From NCBI GenBank assembly GCA_902763805.1, contig CACWTN010000005.1:62001-126000 (forward strand): 64,000 nucleotides of DNA, written 5' to 3'. Numbering within the stretch: position 1 is the first letter of the stretch; the number at the start of each line of letters is the position of its first letter. This stretch comes from an uncultured bacterium (lineage in GTDB: Bacteria; Cyanobacteriota; Vampirovibrionia; Gastranaerophilales; Gastranaerophilaceae). Shown one piece after another: positions 41,943-50,596 of this stretch. A program made the position numbers and the translations under genes. Under the pieces are notes generated by a model. It saw nothing but the letters and a program-made list of their open reading frames with translations. It made no database searches and was not told the origin of the DNA.

Positions 41943-42971
41943 TTATAATTTTAATTGGCTAAGCGGAATAAAGTCAAATCTTTCATATTTTTCAAAAACC
42001 TTTTTTCTCTCATTAAAAGTTTGTTCAGTTACGTTTTCCCAGCTATCTTTATTCATATCTGTACCGTATGACAAAAACCAAGGCTTTTTCGGGTTTGCAT
42101 ATCCGTCGTATTTAAAACTTACCTGCGGGAACAGCTCTGTTGAGTTTTCAACCAAATTATAAACCCTTACACCGCTTTCCATTGCTCCTGAAGAATATTC
42201 ATTACAAATAAAACTACCGTCACAAACATAATATCTGTTTCTTGCTCCACCGCTTATAACATGCTTTGGTTCTCTATTAACCATTGTATAAATATCGTAA
42301 ATAACACCTTTCCAAGCGCCATCTGCGATTTCGCCAAGCAGGAGTTCTTCTATACCGTCGCCGTTTACATCATAATAAATATATCCTGTTTTATCAGTTA
42401 TATTGTACATATAACTGATATTTTCCTGTTCAAGTTTGTTTGAATCCCATTTTTCTTTTATTGCAGTCAAATGCTTTTTCAGAACATCTTTGTACAAGTC
42501 TTCGCCCTTTGTTCCCCTGTTTTTATAATAAACAGAGCCCCTGACTCCTTTAACCTCAGCAACCTCTGCAAAGTCATACAATTTCTTATACGAAACAGGA
42601 GGATATTCCGCTTTTGTATAATCATACTGAACATCTGTAGGATATTTCAAAACGACATCATATATGCGTCCTTTTTTATCCGTTAACTCTCCAAGCTTTT
42701 TACCGCCCGGAAGTGATGCATAATCAGCCGGATTTTTATACGCTTTTATTCCGAATGCAAAACCGCCAAAACCGGCCTGTTTAGACTTTTTATGGTATAC
42801 GGAAATTTTATCTTTTTCTTTTTTTACTTCATAAGTACCTTTAACTTCTTCCGGTAAAGAAATAGAAAATAATTTATTTGAATATACTTTATCGGCAGCA
42901 TTTGCCAATGCAAAAAAACTTCCAGCAGAACAAATAATAATTAGCAAAATAAAAACAGTAAATTTTTTCAT
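41943..42971 (-). CDS. Secreted protein with a DxNxDG calcium-type motif
   Basis: A 342-aa protein with a signal peptide (MKKFTVFILLIIICSAGSFF, cleavage near ALANA). The N-terminal half resembles lipoprotein-type domains (SNKLFSISLPEEVKGTYEVK); the middle contains YYDVNGDGIEELLLGEI, a DxDxDG-like calcium or FG-GAP-style loop, followed by a beta-rich C-terminus. It is periplasmic or exported. AAGGG ribosome site. It precedes the truncated dipeptidase in the same direction. Function unknown. Confidence 0.8.
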   Translation of the reverse strand: MKKFTVFILLIIICSAGSFFALANAADKVYSNKLFSISLPEEVKGTYEVKKEKDKISVYHKKSKQAGFGGFAFGIKAYKNPADYASLPGGKKLGELTDKKGRIYDVVLKYPTDVQYDYTKAEYPPVSYKKLYDFAEVAEVKGVRGSVYYKNRGTKGEDLYKDVLKKHLTAIKEKWDSNKLEQENISYMYNITDKTGYIYYDVNGDGIEELLLGEIADGAWKGVIYDIYTMVNREPKHVISGGARNRYYVCDGSFICNEYSSGAMESGVRVYNLVENSTELFPQVSFKYDGYANPKKPWFLSYGTDMNKDSWENVTEQTFNERKKVFEKYERFDFIPLSQLKL

Positions 42972-43138
42972 ATAAAAACCCTTATAATAAAATGCTTCAA
43001 CAAAACTTGAAAATATTATAACACAGAGTTAAACACCAAACCTCTGTATAAGCAATTTCCTAAAAAAAAACGTCCGGATACTGCAGAATTGTTACAATTT
43101 ATTTGTGCTAGAATTTAATTAAGGAAAGAAAAAGATTT

Positions 43139-43513
43139 ATGAACGGTTTAATTGTTTTTATAGGCGGAGGACTGGGCGCACTTGTCAGATATTGCCTGTC
43201 TTTAATTATGCCAAAGGTCACATACCTTCCGGAAAGTACTTTGGCTGCTAACTTTTTTGGCTGTTTTATCGCAACATTTGTTTTTACTTATTTACTCTAC
43301 AAAAGTAATCTTGATTCTTCTTATAAAGCATTTTTAATCACGGGGTTTTGCGGAGGTTTAAGCACGCTGAGTGCATTCTCGCTTGAACTTTTGGAATTTA
43401 TACAGTCAGGAGAATACATAAGAGCTTTTACATATACTGTTACGACAATTATAGTCTGCGTAGCCTCTGTTGTTTTGGGGTTATTGCTTGTTAAACACAG
43501 TATAAAGCTATAA
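43139..43513 (+). CDS. crcB: Fluoride exporter CrcB/FluC
   Basis: A 124-aa protein with four membrane helices, N-terminal GGGLGALVRYCLS, central ANFFGCFIATF and the pore motif GFCGGLSTLSAFSLE, all typical of Fluc dual-topology fluoride channels. One gene copy of this size should work as a homodimer. AAGGAAAG ribosome site. I looked for a fluoride riboswitch upstream and saw no match to the conserved core. Confidence 0.95.
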   Translation: MNGLIVFIGGGLGALVRYCLSLIMPKVTYLPESTLAANFFGCFIATFVFTYLLYKSNLDSSYKAFLITGFCGGLSTLSAFSLELLEFIQSGEYIRAFTYTVTTIIVCVASVVLGLLLVKHSIKL

Positions 43514-43535
43514 GAAAAGAGATTAACGCTTCCAC

Positions 43536-43608
43536 GTTAACTCCTTTGTTCAGGCAAATAAAAAAGAGAGGTTTATCCTCTCTTTTTTATTTGCCGAAGG
43601 CGGGACTT
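43536..43608. repeat. 73-bp direct repeat, copy 1 (terminator plus tRNA-Leu 3' fragment)
   Basis: Matches 43753-43825 with a single mismatch. It holds the 19-bp terminator stem and the last 16 bases or so of tRNA-Leu (GCCGAAGGCGGGACTT), then diverges. Confidence 0.92.
43553..43595. terminator. Perfect 19-bp bidirectional terminator, copy 1
   Basis: GGCAAATAAAAAAGAGAGG, loop TTTAT, complementary arm. Serves crcB on the plus strand. Confidence 0.88.
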
Positions 43609-43752
43609 ATATCGGATTATTCGGGTGTACATAACACTTCTTTCGCTGTTAAATCCTGACGGATTTAGTCGCTCATTCGTGTTATTTGCTCTGACGAGTG
43701 TCGCAACTTCGTTGCTCACTCTACCGAAAATCCTCTGAACCCGCAAAAACGT
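43609..43752. other. Non-coding spacer between the two 73-bp repeats
   Basis: 144 bp, no gene. Mini-hairpins AAATCC-tgac-GGATTT (43651-43666) and GCAAC-ttc-GTTGC (43703-43715) are perfect. Confidence 0.5.
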
Positions 43753-43825
43753 GTTAACTCCTCTGTTCAGGCAAATAAAAAAGAGAGGTTTATCCTCTCT
43801 TTTTTATTTGCCGAAGGCGGGACTT
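43753..43825. repeat. 73-bp direct repeat, copy 2, joined to intact tRNA-Leu
   Basis: The same 73 bp as copy 1, here continuing into the complete tRNA-Leu. Confidence 0.92.
43770..43812. terminator. Perfect 19-bp terminator, copy 2 (tRNA-Leu)
   Basis: Same stem-loop as copy 1; on the minus strand it follows tRNA-Leu and overlaps its last bases. Confidence 0.85.
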
Positions 43826-43889
43826 GAACCCGCATGGATTACTCCATACGCACCTGAAACGCACGTGTCTACCATTCCACCACTTCGGC
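43809..43889 (-). tRNA. tRNA-Leu (CAG)
   Basis: Complement begins GCCGAAGTGGTGGAATGGTA; anticodon stem TGCGT/GCGTA with two wobbles around TTCAGGT gives CAG; long variable arm (ATGGAGTAATCCAT); T-loop GGTTCAAGTCC; acceptor closes with CTTCGGC. CCA not encoded. Confidence 0.95.
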
Positions 43890-43963
43890 TTATTTCAGAC
43901 ATGATTATTCTACTACAAACATTTTAATTTTGAAATATCTGTATCAAATATCCGCTTAATTTC

Positions 43964-44509
43964 TCATAATTCAAACTGCATTGCCTTATCAAATGTTCTT
44001 TCAGTCCTGAAATAACTGTTATACAGCCTTGCATCTCTCATAACCTGAAGCCACAGCGTATAATTATTCTCAAAATCCTTCTTATCACGGTTCATGTACT
44101 GTATCGTTACCAAACCGCCATGCCCTTTTGTTATCCTTAAAAACTCACACTGTGCAGGAACTTCCTTGTATTTTTCGGTACACCTCGTAAAAATTGCATC
44201 ACGCTCGCGATTTTTTATAACTTTGTATTGCCCGTTTGGATTTATTCTCCGCATTTTCCGCATCTCATACTGAGAAAAAAATGGTATTGCTGAATCATTT
44301 TCATTATACGAATGAACAACAACAGACCTTGTCCAGTTGTTCGAAGTCTGTCCTCCCGGAACATACTGTAAAATTGCTTCAGCCCCAACTTTTTTGTAAT
44401 AAGCAGGCTCCCAAAGTTCTCCGTCAGGGAAATGAAAAATTATCGTTTCATACGCACAAACCGAAAGTACAGAAAGAAACATTACACTAAATAAAAGGAC
44501 TTTTTTCAT
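43964..44509 (-). CDS. Secreted hypothetical protein
   Basis: A 181-aa protein from the ATG after GGAG (a TTG at 44515 is a poorer choice). Signal peptide MKKVLLFSVMFLSVLSVCA. The mature part is beta-rich (FHFPDGELWEPAYYKKVGAE ... ITKGHGGLVTIQYMNRDKKD). Four Cys. No family recognised. It overlaps the upstream Nif3 gene by 23 bp, so it belongs to the coaBC-nif3 operon although it is exported. Confidence 0.75.
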   Translation of the reverse strand: MKKVLLFSVMFLSVLSVCAYETIIFHFPDGELWEPAYYKKVGAEAILQYVPGGQTSNNWTRSVVVHSYNENDSAIPFFSQYEMRKMRRINPNGQYKVIKNRERDAIFTRCTEKYKEVPAQCEFLRITKGHGGLVTIQYMNRDKKDFENNYTLWLQVMRDARLYNSYFRTERTFDKAMQFEL

Positions 44510-45158
44510 CTGCAATAACTCCTTCCTTAGCGATTCCCGATACTTCTTTCAAAATTTTCGGTGCAAATATTTCACTTTCAAAATGACCTATATCAAACAC
44601 AACAGGTCTGCATTCCAAAGCCGTATGAAATTTTAAGTCACCCGTAACAAAAGCATCAACTTCTGTTTCATTTATAAATTCACTGCCTGAACCTGCACAA
44701 AATCCTATCGTTTTTATATTTTCAATATGGTTATTATTGATATATCTTAGTTTGGGCGATATGTTCAAAAGTCTTTGCCTCAAATCTTCAACGCTTATTG
44801 CCTCATCAAGTCTTACAACTCTTACAAACTCATAACTATCGGTTTTTGTAAAACCAAGCTCCGCAATAAGTCTGTCCGTAGTTCCACCCTCAGCTTTATC
44901 AAGGTTTGTATGAGCAGAATAAATATTTATATCTTTCCATTGAAGCGGTACATAAAAAAGCGGATGATGAGAGATTATCATATCACACCCCTTTTCTCTT
45001 GCCTGCTGAACAATCTCATCCGTAACAGTCAGCGCAAAAAGTATTTTATGAACGTCAGTATTATTCAGCTCTACCCCCCAGCCGGAGCAGTCCCACTTTT
45101 CCTGAGTTTCAAGAGGTGCAAATTCCTCTATCTTGTTGACTATGTCATATTTATTCAA
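44487..45158 (-). CDS. Nif3-like dinuclear metal-centre protein (DUF34/YbgI family)
   Basis: A 223-aa protein: WDCSGWGVEL (equivalent of WDNSGL), ISHHPLFY with metal-binding HH, YSAHTNLDKAEGGTTDRL, and the C-terminal FDIGHFESE. These supply the ligands of the dimetal site. GTP cyclohydrolase I type 2 has been a frequent annotation, but the true role is unsettled. Shorter than most family members because the inserted PII-like domain is small. Overlaps coaBC by 4 bp. Confidence 0.9.
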   Translation of the reverse strand: MNKYDIVNKIEEFAPLETQEKWDCSGWGVELNNTDVHKILFALTVTDEIVQQAREKGCDMIISHHPLFYVPLQWKDINIYSAHTNLDKAEGGTTDRLIAELGFTKTDSYEFVRVVRLDEAISVEDLRQRLLNISPKLRYINNNHIENIKTIGFCAGSGSEFINETEVDAFVTGDLKFHTALECRPVVFDIGHFESEIFAPKILKEVSGIAKEGVIADEKSPFI

Positions 45159-46342
45159 AAAATATTCTCCAATATTTTTTCTGCAATATTTTCTTTGGTA
45201 TCTTTTTCAATATGATTGATATTTAAGTTTTTGTCAATGATGTAAACTTCATTTTCATCAGAATTAAATCCGATATCCCTGCGTGAAATATCGTTTGCCA
45301 CAATATAATCACACCCTTTTGCTTTAATCTTTGTTTTTGCATTTTCAATCAGATTTTCACTTTCTGCACAGAAACCTACTATTGTTGCTTTTGTATCAAC
45401 AGCGCTTATTTCTTTTAAGATATCAGGGTTTTTGACCAGCTCAAGAGTTAATCCTTCATCTTCTCCCGAACCCTTTTTAATCTTTTGTTCGGAATATTCT
45501 TTTGTTCTGTAATCGGAAACAGCTGCCGCCATTATTACACAATCCTGTTCCGGCAAATTTTCTTTAACAGCCTTTTCCATCTCCTGAGCGGTTTCAGTTA
45601 CAATGTTTTTAAAATCACCCTCTACTCCGAATGTAGATACCAATGTAACATCAGCACCCATTCTTGATGCGTTGTTTGCCAGCGCAATTCCCATTTTCCC
45701 TGAAGAATTGTTTGTTATATATCTTACGGGGTCTATTTTTTCCCTTGTTCCGCCTGCTGTAATCAGGATTTTTTTACCTGATAAATTTTTATCCACTGCA
45801 GAATTTCCGCTTAAAATCTCAACTGTTTTTTCAAAAATTTCTTCCGGTTCTCTCATTCTTCCGACAGCGTTACTTCCGCAAGCCAGAAAACCTTCCGAGG
45901 GGTAAATTATATTATAACCGTTGTTCTCAAGTTTTTTGATATTTTCCTGAACAAAAGTGTTTTCCCACATATTGTTATTCATTGCAGGTGCAATTAAAAA
46001 CGGATTTTTAAAAGCACAAGCCGTTGTTGTAAGTAAATTATCACAAATTCCGTTTGAGATTTTACCGATAGTGTTGGCTGTTGCAGGAGCGATAACAAAA
46101 ATATCAGCTTCTGTTAATGCAATATGCTCGGGTTTATATTCATCAATATCAAACTGTTCAACATAAACATCATTGTTTGAAAGTGTCTGTAAAGTAAGCT
46201 TGGTTACAAACTTCAGCGCATTTGGAGTAACCACGACTCTTACATCAGCGCCTGCTTTTTTATACAAACGAATGAGCGAACATATTTTATACGCTGCAAT
46301 TCCGCCTGTTATACCCAGTAATATTTTCTTTCCGTTTAACAT
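45155..46342 (-). CDS. coaBC: Bifunctional phosphopantothenoylcysteine decarboxylase / phosphopantothenate-cysteine ligase
   Basis: A 395-aa flavoprotein for two steps of coenzyme A synthesis. The CoaC half has GGIAAYK, the His of TEADIFVIAPATANTIGKIS (cut), and PAMNNNMW; the CoaB half has ITAGGTREKIDPVRYITN and KIKKGSGEDEGLTLELVKNP with a dinucleotide-like ATP site. The start is leaderless: an extended -10 TGCTATAAT ends 6 nt before the ATG with no Shine-Dalgarno. It heads an operon with the Nif3 gene (4-bp overlap). Confidence 0.97.
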   Translation of the reverse strand: MLNGKKILLGITGGIAAYKICSLIRLYKKAGADVRVVVTPNALKFVTKLTLQTLSNNDVYVEQFDIDEYKPEHIALTEADIFVIAPATANTIGKISNGICDNLLTTTACAFKNPFLIAPAMNNNMWENTFVQENIKKLENNGYNIIYPSEGFLACGSNAVGRMREPEEIFEKTVEILSGNSAVDKNLSGKKILITAGGTREKIDPVRYITNNSSGKMGIALANNASRMGADVTLVSTFGVEGDFKNIVTETAQEMEKAVKENLPEQDCVIMAAAVSDYRTKEYSEQKIKKGSGEDEGLTLELVKNPDILKEISAVDTKATIVGFCAESENLIENAKTKIKAKGCDYIVANDISRRDIGFNSDENEVYIIDKNLNINHIEKDTKENIAEKILENIF

Positions 46343-46348
46343 ACTGAT

Positions 46349-46357
46349 ATTATAGCA
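46349..46357 (-). promoter_or_regulatory. Extended -10 promoter of coaBC, leaderless
   Basis: Minus-strand TGCTATAAT followed by ATCAGT and the ATG. No clear -35. Confidence 0.62.
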
Positions 46358-46366
46358 TTAACATAA

Positions 46367-47752
46367 TCAGGCTAAATATTTTTGAAGAGTTGTTTTATCA
46401 AATACTTCAATACTGTCTTTTGAATGAATAAATATAAGACATGAAATAAGAGTTTTGAAAGTCTGAAAATCATCAAATGCAAGTTTTTGACGTAAATCAG
46501 TCATATTATTTGCCATAAATTCAGTCAAAATAACCTTGTCGTTATAATAAAGTTCAGATAAGAACTCGAACGCATCTCTGGTTTTTATACCCTCAAGGTA
46601 AATCGTATCGGGCGATTGAAACTCTATAAATCTCAACGCCTTATCCATATTAAACCCTATATTTTCATTAAGTTCGCACTGATTAACCCCAGGAAGTTCA
46701 TATTTGGCAATCGATTCAATTGTCATAATATTTTGTTTCTTAGTAGCTGCCTCTAAAAGCAATGAATAAATAATATGAGTCTTACCGCTTAATGGTGAAC
46801 CGCAGACAAGTATAATACCGGGATTCTGAACCGCATGAGATATTATGCTTCTTGATTTTTCATCAGGAATTATTTTATCTAACTTTTGCGGCGGTTTATA
46901 AATTTTTAATGATATTCTCTCTCCCATAATCGTCGGGAAAGAAGAAACAGACGCTATAAGCATCGTATTATCAACTTTAAAACACAGTTTACCGAGCTGA
47001 GGAATTTCGCAAACTGAAGCATCAAGGTTTGATAACGTCTTTAACTTTGATACAAAAGCAGAATTTAAAATTGCAGGGATAGTACCCTTATCTGCGATTT
47101 CACCGTTTTCTTTGAACACGACCTTCAGACCTTCCTCAACCTGTTCAAAGTTGAGTTCATGAACGTCTTCAATTATTGCCTGTTTGAGAATTGCACGGAT
47201 GACATGCTGGATATGTTCTTCTCCGGCTTCTTCCTTATGAAGTTCCTCTGTCCAGTCAAAACTTTCCGCTTCCTCATCATCCAAAATAATGTTATCGACA
47301 GTATCCGCAACTTTATAATATTCGTCTATTTTCTTTATTATTGAACTCTCGGAAGATATTACGGGTTCAATTGAACATTCTGCCGTTTCAATAATTTTGT
47401 CTATTGCAAACAAATCCAAAGGGTCTGACATTGCAACAGTTAAAACATCTTCTATTTTAAACAGCGGAATAATTTTATAACGTCTTGCATCAGGAAAAGA
47501 TACAAATCTGAAACACTTCGGATCAGGTGTATAGTCCTCAAGATTAACGTACGGAATGTGAAGCTTTGATTCTAAAAATTTCAGCAGGGTATCTTCAGTA
47601 AGTATACCTGAATTAATCAGAGCCTGACCTATATTTATACGCTGTACATTGGCTAATTCTTCCGCTTTTTCCAATGTTTCATAGGCAACTATTCCATCTC
47701 TTACAAGTTCATACTTTAGTTTTTCTAACGTTTTATTTGTTATCGTTTCCAT
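46367..47752 (-). CDS. GspE/PilB-like ATPase with degenerate active site
   Basis: A 461-aa protein. The N-terminal MshEN/GspE-N domain (IGQALINSGILTEDTLLKFL, then LHIPYVNLEDY and IIPLFKIEDVLTVAMSDPLD) is good. The ATPase core keeps Walker A GSPLSGKT (318-325), but the Asp box reads TIESIAKYELPG (normal TIEDPVEY), Walker B region PDTIYLEGIKT (normal PDIIMVGEIRD), the His box is lost (LTEFMANN) and the four-Cys zinc site is missing. Possibly an inactive or regulatory paralogue of a type IV pilus/type II secretion motor. AGGA ribosome site. Confidence 0.85.
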   Translation of the reverse strand: METITNKTLEKLKYELVRDGIVAYETLEKAEELANVQRINIGQALINSGILTEDTLLKFLESKLHIPYVNLEDYTPDPKCFRFVSFPDARRYKIIPLFKIEDVLTVAMSDPLDLFAIDKIIETAECSIEPVISSESSIIKKIDEYYKVADTVDNIILDDEEAESFDWTEELHKEEAGEEHIQHVIRAILKQAIIEDVHELNFEQVEEGLKVVFKENGEIADKGTIPAILNSAFVSKLKTLSNLDASVCEIPQLGKLCFKVDNTMLIASVSSFPTIMGERISLKIYKPPQKLDKIIPDEKSRSIISHAVQNPGIILVCGSPLSGKTHIIYSLLLEAATKKQNIMTIESIAKYELPGVNQCELNENIGFNMDKALRFIEFQSPDTIYLEGIKTRDAFEFLSELYYNDKVILTEFMANNMTDLRQKLAFDDFQTFKTLISCLIFIHSKDSIEVFDKTTLQKYLA

Positions 47753-47816
47753 ACAAAGTCCTAAAATATCAGTCCGTAAGATGATTATACCAAATAACAG
47801 ATACTATTTCAAATTA

Positions 47817-48047
47817 TTAAAAGGAATTATCTTCCAAAACTACAAGGTTATTTTTTATTAAAAATACTACCAATTCTACCTTATTATGAACATTACACTT
47901 TCGGTAAATATTTTCTGTAATTGTTTTTACGGTTGAAACTGAAATACATAAATCATCAGCAATTTCCCTTTTGTTTTTACCGTGAAGAATAAGAAGAAGA
48001 ATATCACTTTCTCTCTTTGTTAAAAATTTATTATCTACTACTCTCAT
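47817..48047 (-). CDS. LuxR-type HTH protein (76 aa)
   Basis: LTKRESDILLLILHGKNKRE, IADDLCISVSTVKTITENIY, RKCNVHNKVELVVF: a full GerE/LuxR DNA-binding domain with no receiver or sensor domain. The standalone HTH could be a regulator similar to GerE. It lies downstream of the two-component pair in the same direction, 128 bp from it. No Shine-Dalgarno is clear. Confidence 0.85.
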   Translation of the reverse strand: MRVVDNKFLTKRESDILLLILHGKNKREIADDLCISVSTVKTITENIYRKCNVHNKVELVVFLIKNNLVVLEDNSF

Positions 48048-48175
48048 AATTCAATAATAAACCTTTATTTTAAAAAATCATTCATATATTTTCCAAAAAG
48101 AAGAAAATTTGCAGACATAAATATTAAAAGCAGGGATGCTCATGCTTCACTTTAAACTTATCTGTAATAATTTAT

Positions 48176-48556
48176 TTATCCCTGTTCCTCTGCTTTTCCG
48201 AGGTATTCTTCAACTTTTTTTACAATTGCATCAAGTTCAAAAGGTTTAGTTATATACTCATTAACACCCGTTTCTTCGCCTATCATTTTATCTTCAAGCT
48301 GTGAACGCGCAGTAACCATAATAATCGGGATATCTTTATATTTCGCATCATATTTTAAAAGTCTGCTGATCTTATATCCGTTAATCTTCGGCATCATAAC
48401 ATCAAGAATTATCAGGTCAGGCATAATCTCTTTTGCAAGTTTTAGCCCATCCTCACCGTTAAATGCGGTGTAACACACGAAACCTGAAACTTCCAGGACA
48501 AACTTCAGGCTCTCTACAATATCCTGTTCATCATCCACTATAAGAATCTTTTTCAT
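48176..48556 (-). CDS. CheY-like response regulator (receiver domain only)
   Basis: 126 aa from the ATG after AAGGAGA, overlapping the kinase gene by 26 bp. Acid pocket DDE (8-10), phospho-acceptor D52 in LIILDVMMPKING, Thr in IMVTARS, Lys in YITKPF. There is no output domain, so it signals through protein contacts. The paired sensor kinase is directly upstream. Confidence 0.93.
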   Translation of the reverse strand: MKKILIVDDEQDIVESLKFVLEVSGFVCYTAFNGEDGLKLAKEIMPDLIILDVMMPKINGYKISRLLKYDAKYKDIPIIMVTARSQLEDKMIGEETGVNEYITKPFELDAIVKKVEEYLGKAEEQG

Positions 48557-50540
48557 GTGTATCTCCTTCAATCTCGTATGAATACATTATATCACATTTT
48601 CCGTATAAAGCTTGCTTTTGTTCTATTACGGAATCAATTTTTTTCTTCAGAAACTCTGCAGAGGGCTTGTCACCATCCATCAAAATCAGCGACAACGTTG
48701 TCATCAGGCCTTCTTTTTCTATCATCGAATTTGCCATATAAGTTTTGCTTAACAAATTATTTTCGTTTAACAATTTGTCTATTGTTTCATTAGTCGACTT
48801 AATTTTTATAACTGCAACAGTAGTTCCGTTTGAACGTGCCTGTTGAACAAGCTGTTTTCTAATCATCATAAAATTAGATTTATCGTTAGCTATAGGAATT
48901 ACAAAATAAAATTTTGAACCTTTGTTTATTTCACTGTCACACCAGATAGCACCGTTATGCGCCTCCATCAGCTGTCTTGCAATCGGAAGCCCCAAACCTG
49001 TACCGCCGACTTTTCGTGACAGAGAATTTTCTATCTGCGCAAACTTGTCAAATACGTGGTTCAAATCTTTGCGTTCTATACCTATACCGTGGTCCTCAAC
49101 ACATACCTGCAAATAGTTTCCCTGAAGTTTTTTAATATCTTCTTCGAAGCACTGGTCATAATGGAGTTCTCTTGCATTGACAACTTTCGTTGAAATCTCA
49201 ATATTACCTTCTGTTGTAAATTTAATTGCATTTGATACAAGGTTGGTCAAAACCTGTTCAAGCCTGTTAGAATCGGCATAAACTTCGACATCCTCTCCTC
49301 CGGGAGTAAACACAATCTCTAAACCTTTTTCTTTTGCAACTTCTGTCAGGTTTGTTTTTACATATTCAATTACAGGATCAACGTGCATAAGTTCAAATTT
49401 GAAATCCATTTTTCCTGCTTCAATTTTAGAGATATCCAGCAAGTCGTTAATAATCCCTGAAAGCCTTATTGCATTACGTTTTCCCATAGAAACAAATTTT
49501 TCTATGTTCTCTGTCATATCTCCCGCTTTTCCGCTCAGAATAATATCCATAGCATTTTTAATAGCTGTAAGCGGTGTTCTGAGTTCGTGAGAAACGATTG
49601 AGATAAACTCTGATTTAAGTCTTTCAAGTTTTTGAAGTTTTCTGTTTGTAGCCTTAAGTTCCTGTGTAAAAGATGCGCTCTGAAGCGGTATTGCAACCTG
49701 TCTTACAAGAGTCTGAAATACTGTTGCATCTTCTGTTGAAAAAGGCTTTTCTCTGTATATTTCCGTAAAGCCGAAAAATTCATCGTTCAAAACTATCGGC
49801 GCAAAAAGGTTATCAAACCTCAAAATAGAAAAATCATATTCTCTTATATTGTGCTTAATATTTTTTTCTATTTTCAGATTTCCGATTTTGATATCATAAG
49901 GCGGATCGCTTAAAAGTGATTTGTAACTCAGAATAGCTCTGAGTTTAAGTGCTTCAAGCAGTCTGTCTGATATCTGATAAAGCGAGTTAATAATTAAAAC
50001 AGGTTCTCTTTCAGAACGAAAAATCAACGTACAGGACAGTTCAAAGTTCAGAGATTTTTCAATCCCTTCTATCATAATCTTTATTAATTTATCCTTATCC
50101 AAAGAACCGGCAAGCTGAGAGCTTGTATTATAAAGAACGTTAAGCTGATAGAGGCTTGCAGCTAGCTCCTGATTAGATTTTGTCATCTTTAAAAGCGACT
50201 GACGGGTTCTAAGACTTGAATCAACCGTTGCAGACAAAAGTTTTTCATCCATTGGTGTCTTTATAAACAGGTTGACGTTATGCGTAACATCTTTGTTGTG
50301 TTCTTTTTCACCCATTATCAGCAAAGAAACCACGGGAAATGTTTTAATTTTTCTGCAGAGCGACTTAAGGTCTAGAACCTCTATATCGCCGTCTATAATT
50401 ACAACATCCGGTTCTTCAACCTTGAGAACATCAAAAATCATCGTTTCATCCGTACAGGTTATTACCTCATCGGCTGAAAACACTTTTTTGACTGTCTCAA
50501 TCTTCCCGCCATCTTCACTAATTAACAAAAACTTTGTCAT
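48531..50540 (-). CDS. Hybrid-type sensor histidine kinase with GAF domain
   Basis: A 669-aa soluble kinase. A receiver-like N-terminus (1-115, IIDGDIEVLD, degenerate), a GAF domain (about 130-290), HisKA with H318 (SIVSHELRTPLTAIKNAMD), HATPase (N box NLVSNAIKF, G1 EDHGIGI, G2 GTGLGL) and a 120-residue C-terminal domain of unknown type. No membrane helices, so it senses a cytoplasmic signal. TAATAT lies 6 nt before the ATG; a leaderless start is possible. Co-transcribed with the receiver-only regulator. Confidence 0.92.
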   Translation of the reverse strand: MTKFLLISEDGGKIETVKKVFSADEVITCTDETMIFDVLKVEEPDVVIIDGDIEVLDLKSLCRKIKTFPVVSLLIMGEKEHNKDVTHNVNLFIKTPMDEKLLSATVDSSLRTRQSLLKMTKSNQELAASLYQLNVLYNTSSQLAGSLDKDKLIKIMIEGIEKSLNFELSCTLIFRSEREPVLIINSLYQISDRLLEALKLRAILSYKSLLSDPPYDIKIGNLKIEKNIKHNIREYDFSILRFDNLFAPIVLNDEFFGFTEIYREKPFSTEDATVFQTLVRQVAIPLQSASFTQELKATNRKLQKLERLKSEFISIVSHELRTPLTAIKNAMDIILSGKAGDMTENIEKFVSMGKRNAIRLSGIINDLLDISKIEAGKMDFKFELMHVDPVIEYVKTNLTEVAKEKGLEIVFTPGGEDVEVYADSNRLEQVLTNLVSNAIKFTTEGNIEISTKVVNARELHYDQCFEEDIKKLQGNYLQVCVEDHGIGIERKDLNHVFDKFAQIENSLSRKVGGTGLGLPIARQLMEAHNGAIWCDSEINKGSKFYFVIPIANDKSNFMMIRKQLVQQARSNGTTVAVIKIKSTNETIDKLLNENNLLSKTYMANSMIEKEGLMTTLSLILMDGDKPSAEFLKKKIDSVIEQKQALYGKCDIMYSYEIEGDTHEKDSYSG

Positions 50541-50596
50541 AGCTATATATTAGCAAAAAATAAGTATTTATAGCAAGTTATGAAGTTTTTTATGTT

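Noticed and set aside
43020-43138. Fluoride riboswitch upstream of crcB
   Set aside because: The conserved pseudoknot core could not be found in the 120 bp before the gene.
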